A stretch of DNA of 64,000 nt from Pseudomonadota bacterium (GTDB taxonomy: Bacteria > Pseudomonadota > Gammaproteobacteria > Burkholderiales > Burkholderiaceae_B), in contig JAEXOO010000040.1 of the NCBI GenBank assembly GCA_023439305.1, forward strand, positions 1-64,000, read 5' to 3'. Positions 15,115 through 23,807 of the stretch are shown piece after piece. Below the pieces are notes generated by a model. That model worked only from the letters and a program-made list of their open reading frames with translations. It was not told the origin of the DNA and did no database searches. The translations under genes and the position numbers were made by a program. Positions within the stretch are counted from its first letter, which is position 1, and each line of letters starts with the position of its first letter.

Positions 15115-16326
15115 TCAGATTCGTGATCGCTTCGGTAGCTGAAGAATAGCTTTAACAAGTGTTTCTAACTGCATCTCGCCTTTAAGAACTGAGTTAAGCA
15201 TCTCGTTCCGTTGGCGATCGAACCTGTTGTTATTAATTGGGCTGTCCAAGGGGGCAATTAAAAGGTTGTAAGGAGTGATATACCTAACTCGTATTTGAGA
15301 CTCACCCTGCATGTCTACGACTTCGCCATCAATAACGGTAGAGCCATCATCATACTCTGCCAGGTGAATAGGGCGATCGCGAAACAGGCCGAATTCTTCT
15401 CTGGCATATCCCCTTAATTCTATTTCCTCGGAAACGTAAGAAGAATCGTATAAGCCCGTGGGTTGAGATGGTTTAGTCTTAATGTAGATAAATGATTGAT
15501 AGTAAGCACCAGCATTCACTGCTGCGAGCTCTTCGATAATTAACTCCTGATGGTCTAGTAAAATCGTGTCGTCGGAAAGTACTTTAAAGTGGTCGATGTG
15601 CATGTCACCACTGCGCCACCACCAGATCGGAGTCGAATCACAGAAGACGAAGGGTTCACGAAAAAATAACTTCAGCCGCTTCACCGCCTCAGGTGGGTCT
15701 CTGAACCATTGAATGCCACGTGCGCCAGGAAACGAGTCGTTAAATCGGTCATGAAAAAAAACAGTGCTTATATTGACTCCGATAGATGGTCGTGAATCTT
15801 CTTCAGGGGTAATAAAAGGACTTTTGCCCAGGATGGGTTTCGGCTTTAGTGGAACCCCAAATAATTCATGAAGCAACTGCTTCAGGTTTTCTGAAAAGAT
15901 CGATTCATTAGTGAAATCAATGTATGCCCGTGTGCTAAGACAAATAGGGGTCTTGGTACATGAGGTGACGCCCCGGATACATGGAATAAACTTCGTCGTA
16001 TCTTGTTGCTGGAAGAGCTCAGCCGTAAGGATGTTTTTCTCGTAGCCAACTCCACCAAGCCCTTCATTCGATTTTTTATTGTAGTTATCTGTACAGATGA
16101 CCAAAACGCGATCAGAACTCGAAAGACCCTTCTCCATGAACTTCAGAATGTTTGAGCCGAGCTGAATGTCCCACTGATCTAGCACAACATCAACACCATT
16201 TTCGATCAGTTTGCAAGCGAGGTGATAGACCCAGTTACTGTGTTCTTCGTTGTCGTGTGAATAGGAAATAAAGACTTTGGGTGTTTGCATTTTATTAACT
16301 AGAGTTAGAAGGCATTTATTAGGCAT
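15115..16326 (-). CDS. SEFIR/TIR-like domain protein with uncharacterised C-terminal domain
   Basis: 403 residues. From about residue 13 (TPKVFISYSHDNEEHSNWVY) to 160 it matches the SEFIR branch of TIR-like domains: a KVFISYSHD strand 1, DVVLDQWDIQLG, SDRVLVICTDNY and EKNILTAELF. The C-terminal 230 residues (RDPPEAVKRLKLFF, IWWWRSGDMHIDHF, STVIDGEVVDMQGE) match no family I know. An ATG at 16290 (MQTPKVF) may be the true start; neither start has a good ribosome-binding site. The gene is far more AT-rich than its neighbours and sits in a prophage/island, which suggests acquired phage defence. That role is inferred. Confidence 0.75.
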   Translation of the reverse strand: MPNKCLLTLVNKMQTPKVFISYSHDNEEHSNWVYHLACKLIENGVDVVLDQWDIQLGSNILKFMEKGLSSSDRVLVICTDNYNKKSNEGLGGVGYEKNILTAELFQQQDTTKFIPCIRGVTSCTKTPICLSTRAYIDFTNESIFSENLKQLLHELFGVPLKPKPILGKSPFITPEEDSRPSIGVNISTVFFHDRFNDSFPGARGIQWFRDPPEAVKRLKLFFREPFVFCDSTPIWWWRSGDMHIDHFKVLSDDTILLDHQELIIEELAAVNAGAYYQSFIYIKTKPSQPTGLYDSSYVSEEIELRGYAREEFGLFRDRPIHLAEYDDGSTVIDGEVVDMQGESQIRVRYITPYNLLIAPLDSPINNNRFDRQRNEMLNSVLKGEMQLETLVKAILQLPKRSRI

Positions 16327-16518
16327 GACGAGTTGGCCTAGGCTGTGTAGAGTTCCGTCTAGACAGCCAAGTTAGCTCTTATAGTGTTTAAAATAGCCTA
16401 AAAAAATTTGACTTATAAGTACGCGCAGGGTGGCAAAGAGTACTACTCGAGTGTTTGTGTATGATTGATATTACCTACAACTCTTGGCAGCATATCTCAT
16501 TCGCTCGTCTTAGGGGCT

Positions 16519-17190
16519 TCAGATTGCGGTAGGTTGGTTTGTGCTCAGCGCTTGGTATTTCACATTGCTCATTTGACGCGTGACGGGGTGCCACTGAAAT
16601 GCAGTTTCGGGCCGCGCCGTGCTCAATAGCTCCAGCGCTGCCTCGACGCTGGTGCTCGGCGACGTCCATTCGCGAGCCGCCTCGGGCGTCAGCACAACAG
16701 GCCGCCGGTCGTGAACATCCAACATGCCGCCCGCGCTGTCGTCTGTGACGATGGCGAAGCCGTGCGCCACGTCGTCGTCTTTGCCTGGAGTCCACGCAGT
16801 TATGGCTGCCATGTAGATCGGCTTATCGTCGCGTGAGTGGATGAACCATGGCTGCTTGTCGCCGACTTCTCCAGTCCACTCGAACCAGCCATCCGCAGGA
16901 ACGAGCACGCGCCGGCCGAGTAGGGCCCGCCACATAGGTGACTTTTTCAGGATGGTGTCCAGGCGGGCGTTGATCACTGGCTGGCGTTTGTACCATTCTG
17001 GTTTGTAGCCCCAGAACAGGCGGTCTATCTGGTCGGAGCCATCGCCGAGCTGATGCAGCACCATAGGCCGGGTGCCGGGCGGAACGTTGTAGCGCAGGCC
17101 GCCAGCCAGCCGCCCAAGATCTCGGGCGTTCCAATTCATGGATTCCTCGTACTCAACGGGCTTACGGGCCTGCCTGATGCGTCCACACAT
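16519..17190 (-). CDS. SRAP-family abasic-site processing protein (YedK/HMCES-like)
   Basis: 223 residues from the ATG at 17190, chosen because GAGGAGTGCA precedes it and because the family needs Cys at position 2 after Met removal (MCGRIRQ). Conserved blocks are Asn35 in RYNVPPGTRP, INARLDT, Glu104 in ADGWFEW and the late His in DVHDRRPVVL. SRAP proteins form a thiazolidine crosslink through Cys2 to abasic sites in single-stranded DNA, shielding them during replication. It is the second gene of a - strand pair whose first gene carries a LexA-type box, fitting the SOS link of this family. Confidence 0.9.
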   Translation of the reverse strand: MCGRIRQARKPVEYEESMNWNARDLGRLAGGLRYNVPPGTRPMVLHQLGDGSDQIDRLFWGYKPEWYKRQPVINARLDTILKKSPMWRALLGRRVLVPADGWFEWTGEVGDKQPWFIHSRDDKPIYMAAITAWTPGKDDDVAHGFAIVTDDSAGGMLDVHDRRPVVLTPEAAREWTSPSTSVEAALELLSTARPETAFQWHPVTRQMSNVKYQALSTNQPTAI

Positions 17191-17247
17191 TGCACTCCTC
17201 CATTCCACGAGACTACAAGTGCATCTTGCAGCAGAGCGAAGCAATGA

Positions 17248-17637
17248 TCAATCGAACCTCTGGGCGTCTTTTCTTCTGCCGAGCGTGTTGCCGATTTTCG
17301 CTGTCAGCCACTTTTTCTGGTCCTCGATGGACATGGGTGGTAGCCCTTTATCGCCCCGTACCACTGACTCATGAGTCATCTGCTCGATGGCCCAACGTTG
17401 AATGCACGGCTCTGAGGTCATATTGACGACCCTGTCGGCGATAGAATCCAGGGTGTAGCCGCATGCCGCGTTCAGTAAATGGCCTTGAGCCTCGATGAGG
17501 CGCTCCTGCAGCCGGCGCACCTCCCACAACAGCCGGCGCACCTCGGGGTAGGGCGCAGAGGTCCATAATTGCCGCAGCTGGTCGTCGGTCAGCGGCTCAA
17601 GACTCACTGCCTTGTCTTTGATGTCAACGCCTCTCAT
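17248..17637 (-). CDS. SOS-regulated small protein, unknown function
   Basis: 129 residues from the ATG at 17637; a GTG 36 bp upstream is a weaker alternative. It is a mostly helical, charged protein (DDQLRQLWTSAPYPEVRRLL, EVRRLQERLIEAQGHLL) with a C-terminal basic segment (KKWLTAKIGNTLGRRKDAQ). I recognise no family. It is 57 bp upstream of, and co-directional with, the SRAP gene, so they likely form one operon. A perfect CTGT-N8-ACAG sits 9 bp before its ATG. An SOS-time DNA-damage role is possible but unproven. Confidence 0.6.
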   Translation of the reverse strand: MRGVDIKDKAVSLEPLTDDQLRQLWTSAPYPEVRRLLWEVRRLQERLIEAQGHLLNAACGYTLDSIADRVVNMTSEPCIQRWAIEQMTHESVVRGDKGLPPMSIEDQKKWLTAKIGNTLGRRKDAQRFD

Positions 17638-17646
17638 GGTGGTTTG

Positions 17647-17662
17647 CTGTATAAATAAACAG
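17647..17662 (-). promoter_or_regulatory. LexA-type operator (CTGT-N8-ACAG)
   Basis: CTGT-ATAAATAA-ACAG, extended to a symmetrical TGCTGT...ACAGCA of 20 bp, is an exact consensus LexA box with an AT-only centre. It ends 9 bp before the ATG at 17637, so bound repressor would block transcription or its start for the unknown protein/SRAP pair. Confidence 0.75.
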
Positions 17663-17706
17663 CAATTTACCACCGTTTAGGCTTGAAGGTGTTACAGCAG
17701 CGGACG

Positions 17707-17733
17707 CAAAAAAGCCCGCCTCAAGGGCGGGCT
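17707..17733 (-). terminator. rho-independent terminator of the integrase gene
   Basis: AGCCCGCC-TCAAG-GGCGGGCT, perfect 8-bp stem, followed on the - strand by six T. It lies just after the integrase stop (17743). A near copy (20456-20482) follows the truncated integrase copy. Confidence 0.8.
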
Positions 17734-17742
17734 CGGAGGTGC

Positions 17743-19038
17743 TTAAGCTCGGTCTAGCATCAGCAGATGCGACAGGTTATGGGGTGTTGGCTTAACAAAC
17801 TCTGGGGTTTCGGCACCCGTCTCACACGCGACAAGGAATTGGCACCATTTTTCCAAAGCCTCACGCCTTTCGGGGCGCTCTTGTCGTACATCGTAAATGC
17901 TATCGAGCTCGCCAAGCTTATGATTTAAAGCAATCTCGGACTCTTCCCAAGACACGCCCATGTTTCGTAAATGACCTTTGGCGGTTGATCGAGTGTCGTG
18001 AGGGGTGAACCGACGAATTGCTATATCGTGCCGTTCGAACGCCCGGCAGATTGCGGCCCATAAAGTCGTTTCGCTGACATGGGTGTCACCTCCGACTTTG
18101 CGGCGCCTGCGTTCTTGGCGTGCTGGCAGGACATAGAGGGATTCACCCGACAGCTGGAACAGCTCACTGAACCAGCCAACCACGACAGGCGTCAAGGGTA
18201 CCAAAAATCCGCGCCGCGTCTTTACAGACTCTGCCGGCACCCACCACATACCCTGATCAAGAAACACATGTTCTTTTTTTGCCCGTACCAGCTCAATGCC
18301 TCGCACACACGTTGCCAAGAGAATACGAAAAGCCAGTGCATTTTCAGTTCCGATCACATCAATATCTGGAAGAAGCTCCCGAAGTTCGCTCTCCGAGAGC
18401 ATGACTCTCTTGCGAATAGGTGGTCGAGGGCCTTTGATGGATTTGAGCTTAATACCTGTGCAGGGATTAGCGGCAATGATTCTTAACCCGCAGGCATGGT
18501 CAAATAATTTAGACGCAGAGGTCAGGATGCGTTTAGATACGGTCCATGTTCGATTACAGGAATCAAGCATCGAGACGATGTCGATCGAGGTGATGCGCTC
18601 GACCGCCCGGGAGCCAAGGCGAGGCAAAATGATTTGATCATAGTCACGGTTGCGGGCGTCTATCGTCTCTTGGGCGTACTCTGAGGTCAGGAGGTGCTTG
18701 GCCCTGAAGTCGTTGGCAAGGTCTCGGACTGTCCAGGCAGCTCGAACCCGGCTTTTGTCTTCCTGCTTTTCGACGGCGGGATCCCGCCCTTCATCAATGG
18801 CCACGCGAGCGATTCGCGCCTTCTCTCGAGCAGAAGCCAAAGAAACATCGGGATAGTTGCCGATAGTCAGTTCGCGGCGGCGCCCCTGGCCCATGCGAAA
18901 TCTAAGCACCCATGTGGCCGTCCCTGCCGCTGAAAGTGTAAAGGTGAGGCCGTCTCCGTCTGATCGCGCGACGGGCTCGCCTTTACTGATCCAGCTTCGA
19001 AGCTGAATGTCCGTGAGCTTGTGTGTAAGTTTCGCCAT
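17743..19038 (-). CDS. P4-type tyrosine integrase
   Basis: 431 residues from the ATG at 19038 (AAAAGGGGGTGGC upstream); a start 60 bp earlier is possible but lacks support. N-terminus MAKLTHKLTDIQLRSW and LTIGNYPDVSLASAREKARIARV are the arm-binding domain of P4/prophage integrases. The catalytic core carries Arg in ATCVRGIELVRAKK, HDTRSTA-type H-x-x-R (TPHDTRSTAKG), then LNHKLGELDSIYDV, in which the nucleophile is the Tyr of SIYDV. Integrases of this group insert at tRNA 3' ends; tRNA-Cys lies 4.8 kb to the right in matching orientation. It is likely the integration enzyme of this prophage or a neighbouring island. Confidence 0.88.
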   Translation of the reverse strand: MAKLTHKLTDIQLRSWISKGEPVARSDGDGLTFTLSAAGTATWVLRFRMGQGRRRELTIGNYPDVSLASAREKARIARVAIDEGRDPAVEKQEDKSRVRAAWTVRDLANDFRAKHLLTSEYAQETIDARNRDYDQIILPRLGSRAVERITSIDIVSMLDSCNRTWTVSKRILTSASKLFDHACGLRIIAANPCTGIKLKSIKGPRPPIRKRVMLSESELRELLPDIDVIGTENALAFRILLATCVRGIELVRAKKEHVFLDQGMWWVPAESVKTRRGFLVPLTPVVVGWFSELFQLSGESLYVLPARQERRRRKVGGDTHVSETTLWAAICRAFERHDIAIRRFTPHDTRSTAKGHLRNMGVSWEESEIALNHKLGELDSIYDVRQERPERREALEKWCQFLVACETGAETPEFVKPTPHNLSHLLMLDRA

Positions 19039-19322
19039 GCCACCCCCTTTTTGCTGCTGGGTGGGTGGCTGGGTAGCTGGCCAGTCTTGGCTACCCATTT
19101 AGCTACCCATCCCTATCGTTATGTACTGGCCTATCTTGGCACAGTGTGAAACAACATCTCAAGGAGATAGGGGCGGGCGGCTGGAGTTATGAGCCTTAGC
19201 GGTGCATAGTGAGACACTAATTCACTTTGCAGGTGGCTAATTTCATGGTGTGACGCTACTCGTTATAAAACAGGGTGTTGCACGGGTTTGGGGCGCCATT
19301 TCTCTGCTTGGATAGCAATGTG
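19039..19322. other. integrase upstream region with candidate arm-type repeats
   Basis: No gene is evident. At 19061-19110 several inverted and direct copies of GGGTAGC/GCTACCC are packed (GGGTGGC, GGGTAGC, GGCTACCC, AGCTACCC), a pattern that could bind the integrase N-terminal domain. No clear attachment core with a partner elsewhere in the window was found. Confidence 0.35.
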
Positions 19323-19383
19323 TGTTGGACTGGGACGGCGGCACCCGTGTTGCGTAGATGCCACTATCATATCAGCGTACCGC
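19323..19383. repeat. 61-bp direct repeat, copy 1
   Basis: This copy, starting TGTTGGACTGGG and ending AGCGTACCGC, is matched at 60 of 61 positions by 21216-21276. It lies 285 bp upstream of the intact integrase, whereas copy 2 abuts the broken integrase. One frame reads RHPCCVDATIISAYR, in which VDATIISA recalls an IS5-type transposase motif. So the repeat may be an IS fragment, but that is weak. Confidence 0.8.
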
Positions 19384-19518
19384 CTTGTTCCGCTCGACCA
19401 TGGCGTGCGCGCTTTCAGCGGTGATGCCGCTGGAGCAAATGGCGGAAGGGTTAATTCTTAGGGGAACGCTGGTTATGAGCGTCTAGAATAAATAACCTAC
19501 ACATGTGCTGGGGATCCC

Positions 19519-19839
19519 ATGAAAATATCCAGAACTGGGAATAATGGCGGAAATGATACGGGGGCCATGCAGTCGAGCTCATTTGAAGAACCGTGCCTTT
19601 GGTTTGACAGCGATGGCACGTTGGGCGCCCTTATACGAATTTCGGTGCCAGATGAAAAAGGTGGCTCGGTTCAGTACGAAGTGGTTGTTTCCGAAAAAGA
19701 CATTCAGAAACTGCTATTTGATCTTTCCAACCCTCCTGATCAGCAGACGAGGCAGGCAGTCGCTGTACTCACGCAGCACAGTTTGAGAAGCCTGGTCCGA
19801 CTTGTTGCACTTGGAGCTGGAGTGCAGCTGGTGAATTAA
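19519..19839 (+). CDS. small protein of unknown function
   Basis: 106 residues in the accessory region, on the opposite strand to its neighbours. A short Asn/Gly/Ser-rich N-terminus is followed by beta-rich PCLWFDSDGTLGALIRI, a DEKGGSVQYEVVVSEKDIQKLLFDLSN segment and a helical C-terminus (RSLVRLVALGAGVQLVN). No family recognised. The interval 19384-19518 before it has no gene; I see no clear promoter. Confidence 0.45.
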   Translation: MKISRTGNNGGNDTGAMQSSSFEEPCLWFDSDGTLGALIRISVPDEKGGSVQYEVVVSEKDIQKLLFDLSNPPDQQTRQAVAVLTQHSLRSLVRLVALGAGVQLVN

Positions 19840-19849
19840 GTACTCAAGG

Positions 19850-19874
19850 CAAAAAGCCCGCGCAATGGCGGGCT
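19850..19874 (-). terminator. terminator after the small - strand gene
   Basis: AGCCCGC-GCAATG-GCGGGCT, perfect 7-bp stem, followed by five T on the - strand. It ends the gene at 19901-20215; on the + strand there is no T run, only a G tract. Confidence 0.7.
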
Positions 19875-19900
19875 CGAGGGGGGGGGGAGTACAACTCCGT

Positions 19901-20215
19901 TTAGTGGACTGATCCCCTGAAGATGCGTACCGGTGCAAATCGACCTCGCGCCGGAGAGGGAGCTGGTGAGTACTCCCGATAGCTTTCAAGGTTTCCGTCC
20001 CAAAGCTTGAAGCCTTGGCAGGACTCCCATCTGTCTTTTTGGTACAGCCAATGGGTAAAGCAAACTGAGCAGCGATATAAGCGGCGCAGCCCAGCTACGC
20101 CGAAGTCTTCCATTTCAGTGAGGGGCTCCATGTTGACATGAAGATGTGTGCGCGGCTTGGAGAGAGGTAGCGTTCTGCATAAGATGCACATCGTGTTGTG
20201 ATCCAACTGGCCCAT
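19901..20215 (-). CDS. small zinc-ribbon-like protein, unknown function
   Basis: 104 residues from the ATG at 20215, preceded by GGGAGGGAAATT; the frame continues to 20470 but with poor initiation. Two Cys pairs (MCILCRT near residue 10, RCSVCFTH near 50) spaced about 40 residues apart would bind zinc; TLPLSKPRTHLHVN lies between. The C-terminus is Pro/Arg-rich. It is followed by a terminator, indicating a real unit. No family recognised; it is on the same strand as the two integrase copies that bracket it. Confidence 0.55.
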   Translation of the reverse strand: MGQLDHNTMCILCRTLPLSKPRTHLHVNMEPLTEMEDFGVAGLRRLYRCSVCFTHWLYQKDRWESCQGFKLWDGNLESYREYSPAPSPARGRFAPVRIFRGSVH

Positions 20216-20455
20216 AATTTCCCTCCCGTGTGGGAACGATCTTATTGAGGCTGCGTCACTTGGTTGTGGCGCGCCATCTTTGCGCTTCTTGCGCACTGGT
20301 TGGCTGCTTATAATTAGCCTGCCTACTTGTGCGTAACGAAATATCTCATTTAACTTAAGCCCGGCACATAAGCGGTTTCCACTATTGTGGCGGTGCAGCG
20401 ACATTGCCTTCCAAGCGCAGACCCCGTGGACAGCGACGCGTTGCGTGCCGGACGC

Positions 20456-20482
20456 AAAAGAGCCCGCCACAAGGTCGGGCTC
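20456..20482 (-). terminator. terminator of the truncated integrase copy
   Basis: GAGCCCG and CGGGCTC arms separated by 9 bases, then TTTT-rich sequence on the - strand. It is a degraded copy of the terminator at 17707-17733, confirming that the duplication took in the integrase end and beyond. Confidence 0.55.
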
Positions 20483-20490
20483 GGCGGTGC

Positions 20491-21215
20491 TTAAGCTCGG
20501 TCTAGCATCAGTAGATGCGATAGGTTATGGGGTGTTGGCTTAACAAACATTGGAACAGCTCACTGAATCAGCCAACCACGACAGGGGGCAGCGGTACCAA
20601 CAATTCGCGTCGCGTCTTTACGGACTCTGCCGACACCCACCACATACCCCGATCAAGAAACACATGTTCTTTTTTTGTCCGCACTAGCTCAATGCCTCGC
20701 ACGCAGGCTGCCAAGAGAATTCGAAAAACCAATGCATTTTCGGTTCCAATCACATCAATATCTGGAAGAAGCTCCCGAAGTTCGCTCTCCAAGAGCATGA
20801 CTCTCTTTCGAATAGGTGGTCGAGGGCCTTTGATGGATTTGAGCTTGATGCCTGTGCAGGGATTAGCGGCAGTGATTCTTAAGCCGCGGGCATGGTTAAA
20901 CAATTTAGACGAGGAGGTCAGGATGCGTTTGGATACGGTCCATGTTCGATTGCGGGCATCTATCGTCTCTTGGGCGTACTCTGAGATCAGCAGGTGCTTG
21001 ACCCTGAAGTCGTTGTCCAGGTCTCGGACTGTCCAGGCTGTTCGAACCCGGCTTTTGTCTTCCTGTTTTTCGACGGCGGGATCCCGTCCTTCATCAATGG
21101 CCACGCGAGCGATCCGCGCCTTTTCTCGAGCGAAAGCCAAAGAAACATCGGGTTAGTTACCGATGGTCAGTTCGCGGCGGTGCCCCTGACCCATGCGAAA
21201 TCTAAGCACCCATGT
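20491..21215 (-). pseudogene. deleted second copy of the P4-type integrase
   Basis: This stretch is clearly homologous to the integrase at 17743-19038 but broken. About 350 bp near the 3' end (active-site half) are missing, joining AACAAAC to TGGAACAGCTC. About 90 bp covering DYDQIILPRLGS and following residues are missing. The 5' end is cut about 18915-equivalent and joined to the 61-bp repeat, and the TIGNYPD codons carry a TAA. The remaining frame codes EKARIARVAIDEGRDPAVEK and KSIKGPRPPIRKRVML. Loss of the catalytic H-x-x-R and Tyr region makes it non-functional. Confidence 0.85.
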
Positions 21216-21276
21216 TGTTGGACTGGGGCGGCGGCACCCGTGTTGCGTAGATGCCACTATCATATCAGCGTACCGC
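21216..21276. repeat. 61-bp direct repeat, copy 2
   Basis: Differs from 19323-19383 at one position (GGGACGG against GGGGCGG). It directly abuts the truncated integrase, so a deletion in this copy removed the equivalent of 18915-19322. The pair implies two related elements once inserted in tandem, or a segmental duplication of about 1.7 kb. Confidence 0.8.
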
Positions 21277-21402
21277 TGTGCCCAGCTTTATAAGGTGTGT
21301 CCGCTCGAAGCAGGCAAGCGGACATTGTGGAGAAACGGCAGGCGTCGCACCCAATCACCTGCAGCCAGGTTCATTGCGAGCTAATGCAATAGCCCTGGAG
21401 CA

Positions 21403-23448
21403 TCAGGGTAATACGTTGTCCGTCAATAAGCGTCGGGACAAAAAGGCTGATCCTGCAGTGGTAAGGTGGCCATAATCCCACGAAAATAGTTCAGCAGGTC
21501 GTTCAGGGGTGTGGGTAAGGCAGCCCTTTTTTTGGCAAAGCACCTGCAAGACAGACACATATTGAACTGGTTCGGATACTAGTATTTGGCGTAGCTCAGC
21601 ATCCACGTGCTGCGCTTCTAGGTTTAATCCGTTTTCCAGCCACTCCGGAATTTGACGAGGAAAGCTATCTTTCCAAGCTCCATACATTAGTTTTGGCAGC
21701 GCTTGCTTCCAGCTTGGGGCAGGGCCTAAAACAACTATTTTTTTGACGCCGGACTGTTTGATTTCGTTAATTGTTTTTAAAAGATTGTGGGTGGCCTGAG
21801 TTTTCTTATTCCAGTCGGTTTGATAGTTATTCCAAACAGCAAACATGATCACAGTTGATGGTGGGTTTTGCTTGATTGTTGAAATAATGTAGTCATTGCT
21901 TGCCTGGCATAAGGGGTAGGAATAATCAGAGATGGGCGGGCAGCTGTCCCGGGTCAGCTGTGATATTGAGGCTTGATTTCCCAGCGCTTCACGTAAGCCA
22001 GGGTAAAATCGTGCCGCATGAGAGTCTCCCCAGACAAGGATGGATTCCTTATCCTTTGAGTCAGGTAATACTAGGCACTCACTGGCGAAACCGTCGGCTG
22101 ATTGCTCGGCTGACAGCCAGCATTGGCCTGCACGCGCATCCTTGGCATAGTCATATTGAAAATCTGCGATTTTTCGTATTTCGTCGGGAATTCGAAATGC
22201 AAGACCGTTTCTCTGGTAGGTGTCATATCCAACGTAGCCCACAATGATGAGCGCCACACTGAGAGCAGCAGTTTTCATCCATGTTTTTTTTCCGAATCGA
22301 ATCGGTTTTTCGATGAGTTTATACGTTAACCAAGCTAATAGAACACTCAAGGCAACTGCGGCCGTTCGGACTGCAGGCGAGGGCGTTTCACCCTCAACAA
22401 TGCGGGCAAACGAGAGGATGGGCCAGTGCCAAAGATAAAGCGGATAACTGATCAAACCAATAAAAACCATCAGTTTGTTTGCCAGTATGATTCGATTCAA
22501 CCATGCCCTGGGTCCGGCCCAAATCAGAAGAACGGAGGCTGATACAGGTAATAACGCCCATCCGCCTGGAAATATTTTTGTTTTATTAATAAAGCTTACA
22601 GAAATCACAAGTAACAATGCGCCCACTGCCGACAAAATGTTATTACGTATTTGTTCCTGTTGGCCGGAAAAAGGGGCGGAAGAAAAATGGCGAACGAGGA
22701 CTTCATGAATAAAAGTAGAGAAATGGTTGTTTTTGAAAAATTTTAGATATGCCAGAATAGAGCCAGCCAGAATTTCCCAAAAACGAGTCTGAGGCATGAA
22801 GAAAGTCTTGCTCGGGTCTGGTGCAGCCTCAGATAGGTTGAGTGCAAAAGAGAATAGAAAGAATATTAAAATAATTACAAGCGAATTAATGCCAAGACGC
22901 CATGTGATAAAAATAAATATCGGAAATATCAGGTAAAACTGTTCTTCAATCGCCAAAGACCAGAGATGTAGTAGCGGTTTTAGATCTGCTGAGGTATCAA
23001 AATATCCGATTTCTTGCCAAAGGACGAAGTTTTGAATGAAACCTGCACCGGCTGCTATATGCTTGCCTAGCTGCTTGAATTCGTCGGGCAATAAAGTTAA
23101 CCAGCCAACGGCATAACATGCAGTCAGGACAACAATTAGTGCTGGGAAGATGCGCTTGATTCTATGCGCATAAAATTCAACGAAACTAAATTTTTCGTGT
23201 TGCAAGCTTCTGAAGATAATGGTGGATATCAGATAGCCGGAAATGACGAAGAATATATCGACCCCCACAAATCCCCCAGGCAGCTCTAGTGGGAATGCGT
23301 GAAATAAAACAACCGCGAGGATCGCTATTGCGCGTAATCCGTCGATGTCAGCTCTATAAGACGAATGGAAGTTATGTTCGTCGGTCTGGCGACTGAGCGA
23401 AGGTTTCATGTGAGGCAATGCAGGACGGAAACTCATGCATTTGAGCAT
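21403..23448 (-). CDS. OafA/YrhL-type acyltransferase with C-terminal SGNH domain
   Basis: 681 residues. The N-terminal half is an acyltransferase-3 membrane domain of about ten helices with the R-x-R-x-H-like YRADIDGLRAIAIL start, GVDIFFVISGYL and LWSLAIEEQFYLIFP motifs. The C-terminal half (about residue 430 on) is an SGNH-type domain with WGDSHAARFYP and HLTTAGSAFL. Such proteins O-acetylate O-antigen or other surface glycans. AT-rich compared with the chromosome, on the island side of tRNA-Cys; a lysogenic-conversion role altering surface receptors is plausible but inferred. The start could be 23448, 23436 or 23409. Confidence 0.85.
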   Translation of the reverse strand: MLKCMSFRPALPHMKPSLSRQTDEHNFHSSYRADIDGLRAIAILAVVLFHAFPLELPGGFVGVDIFFVISGYLISTIIFRSLQHEKFSFVEFYAHRIKRIFPALIVVLTACYAVGWLTLLPDEFKQLGKHIAAGAGFIQNFVLWQEIGYFDTSADLKPLLHLWSLAIEEQFYLIFPIFIFITWRLGINSLVIILIFFLFSFALNLSEAAPDPSKTFFMPQTRFWEILAGSILAYLKFFKNNHFSTFIHEVLVRHFSSAPFSGQQEQIRNNILSAVGALLLVISVSFINKTKIFPGGWALLPVSASVLLIWAGPRAWLNRIILANKLMVFIGLISYPLYLWHWPILSFARIVEGETPSPAVRTAAVALSVLLAWLTYKLIEKPIRFGKKTWMKTAALSVALIIVGYVGYDTYQRNGLAFRIPDEIRKIADFQYDYAKDARAGQCWLSAEQSADGFASECLVLPDSKDKESILVWGDSHAARFYPGLREALGNQASISQLTRDSCPPISDYSYPLCQASNDYIISTIKQNPPSTVIMFAVWNNYQTDWNKKTQATHNLLKTINEIKQSGVKKIVVLGPAPSWKQALPKLMYGAWKDSFPRQIPEWLENGLNLEAQHVDAELRQILVSEPVQYVSVLQVLCQKKGCLTHTPERPAELFSWDYGHLTTAGSAFLSRRLLTDNVLP

Positions 23449-23807
23449 GACCTCGATTTTTTTGCACGAGGTGGCTTTTCAATCACCTCACCGCAGAAGC
23501 AGATGTCTTTTTAACGAGGGGGACGAGGCTAAACCGTTGGGTGTTGGCCTGTTGAGGCGACACCGCTCTGTTTGTCGAAAGAAGATACAGACCAAGCGCC
23601 GCGGTGTTTCACGGGAGCGCTGCGAGTCCGTGGTCAGTTGTTTCTTTGGGTTTGCTCTTGATGATTTTCGCATTTCTTATCATGATGCGAATTTTGTCAC
23701 GCCGACTGCTGGAGAAACGGTTCTCGTCTGTGTGCTGTGAGGGGGGAGTGGGGTTCGGTCGAACAGATGCCCATTGCCCAAGGAACGGCAGTTTTTTATG
23801 CCTGCAG
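23449..23807. other. intergenic stretch between acyltransferase and tRNA-Cys
   Basis: No convincing gene; short frames only, none with a good ribosome-binding site. It includes a weak GGCA-T6-TGCC symmetrical element next to the tRNA 3' end. This is where an element inserted at the tRNA would have its end; no duplicate of the tRNA 3' end is visible in the window. Confidence 0.4.

Noticed and set aside
20527..21156. A 209-codon + strand frame over the broken integrase
   Set aside because: It is antisense to the integrase remnant, and the same shadow exists opposite the intact integrase.
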